64,000 nt of DNA. Origin: Prorocentrum cordatum. Lineage: Eukaryota; Sar; Dinophyceae; Prorocentrales; Prorocentraceae. Under the pieces are notes generated by a model, which saw nothing but the letters and a program-made list of their open reading frames with translations, did not search any database and was not told the origin of the DNA. The position numbers and the translations under genes are program-made. The stretch is from NCBI GenBank assembly GCA_963575745.1, contig CAUYUJ010006569.1, positions 247,501-311,500 on the forward strand. The letters run 5' to 3'. Within the stretch, counting starts at the first letter, position 1. Each line of letters begins with the position of its first letter. Positions 63,264-64,000 of the stretch are shown piece after piece.

Positions 63264-64000
63264 GAGTATATTGTCCATCTACTGTCGCGGCGTCCTCGTT
63301 CGAGCCGGATCGATCTGCGAGGCCCCCAGGGCCCGAGCCTAGGCGAAAACGCCCACTGCGAGCACACTGCGACGCCAAGGGCCCGGACGGGCGGGCGGGC
63401 CCAGCCCAGAGACAGGAGGGGCGCCCGTCCTTTTGCTGCTGCCAGGCGTCCAGGTCTTCGAAGGAGAAGTAGGGAAACGAGCTCTGTACACCGACGCGTT
63501 TTCCGACCCTGCGCTGACATTCGCACAGGAACGCGGATCCTGGAGTATACGGGATCCTGGTGTATACATGTTTCGTCGTTTCCCTTGGAAAATGGGGGAG
63601 AAGTATACACCACACCACCCCAACGTCGTCCCCGACCCTCAAAAAAGTCCTGGGATTGAAACGAAACCCGCCACTGGTAATGTAGATGTTCCAGTTTCCC
63701 GAGAAGAAAACACTCTGTCTTTGAGGGGGGCGGAAGGCTCGTCCCCCCCTGCTCGAGGGATGGAAGAGCGCCTCTGCCCTGGGTCACAAGTGCGCGGTGG
63801 GTAAAGTGCTGAGCTCGACCGCAAAAACAAAAACCTTCCACAAAAAGCCCAACCCTGAGACCCCAGGACGTCCATTGATGCTTGGTGTGGGAACGTCACG
63901 CTCTCCATCGCAAAACCATCGAAACCCGAGAAACCCGGGGCCCCCTGGAGGCAAGCAGGGCGTCTCTTGGCATGGGCTTCCACTGTACACCTCCCCGGAG
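63264..64000. other. Unassigned right edge
   Basis: Unique sequence with an 18-bp duplication ('ggatcctggagtatac' / 'ggatcctggtgtatac' near 63.53-63.57 kb). Short ORFs on both strands, no recognised family. Confidence 0.3.

Overview
This window looks like nuclear DNA of a dinoflagellate. Four signals support this. (1) A LINE at 18.15-22.71 kb carries, exactly at its 5' end, tandem relics of the dinoflagellate trans-spliced leader (matching the leader tail CCATTTTGGCTCAAG). (2) Several non-LTR retrotransposons have the EN, RT and RNase H features of dinoflagellate LINEs. (3) Short introns are made of inverted-repeat 'introner-like' elements. (4) Microsatellites and minisatellites fill a large part of the window. 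The species cannot be fixed from sequence alone. I see no bacterial operon structure, rRNA, tRNA or CRISPR.

Layout. 0-8 kb: dispersed repeats, an 18-bp minisatellite in two opposite orientations, a broken host gene piece on the minus strand (2.9-3.65 kb) interrupted by two inverted-repeat elements, and 9-bp, ~52-bp and ~330-bp tandem repeats. 8-12.8 kb: a decayed A/C-rich retroelement with coiled-coil, RNase H and endonuclease pieces. 12.8-15.1 kb: a second copy of the left-edge repeat, long TCC arrays and a second copy of the ~160-bp inverted-repeat element. 15.1-26.2 kb: a symmetric satellite locus A-B-C | LINE | C-B-A. The C satellite is a ~100-bp monomer with a perfect palindrome around CACGTG, and the LINE is inserted inside one C monomer.

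26.4-29.3 kb: the only clearly recognisable host gene, a minus-strand GT32/OCH1-like glycosyltransferase with a DXD motif. Its introns coincide with three different inverted-repeat element families. 29.7-37 kb: two copies of an RT-RNase H LINE, 5'-truncated and pointing away from each other. 37.8-41.15 kb: GAC and AAC arrays followed by three tandem ~940-bp units with mosaic similarity.

42-43.2 kb: short duplications. 43.6-56.75 kb: two further LINEs, divergently oriented from a repeat-rich spacer at 48.5-49.45 kb; the plus-strand one is peppered with long poly-C tracts. 56.8-64 kb: T/CT tract, converging GGA/TCC arrays, a second gene fragment (58.5-59.0 kb, minus) whose reading frame is restored exactly by removing an introner of the same family as in the glycosyltransferase gene, a dispersed repeat also seen at 33.6 kb, GGC and TCC arrays, and unassigned unique sequence.

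Functionally, almost everything is mobile or satellite DNA. The host genes are small exons separated by recently mobile inverted-repeat introns. The LINEs are all broken by stops or frameshifts, or carry altered catalytic residues.
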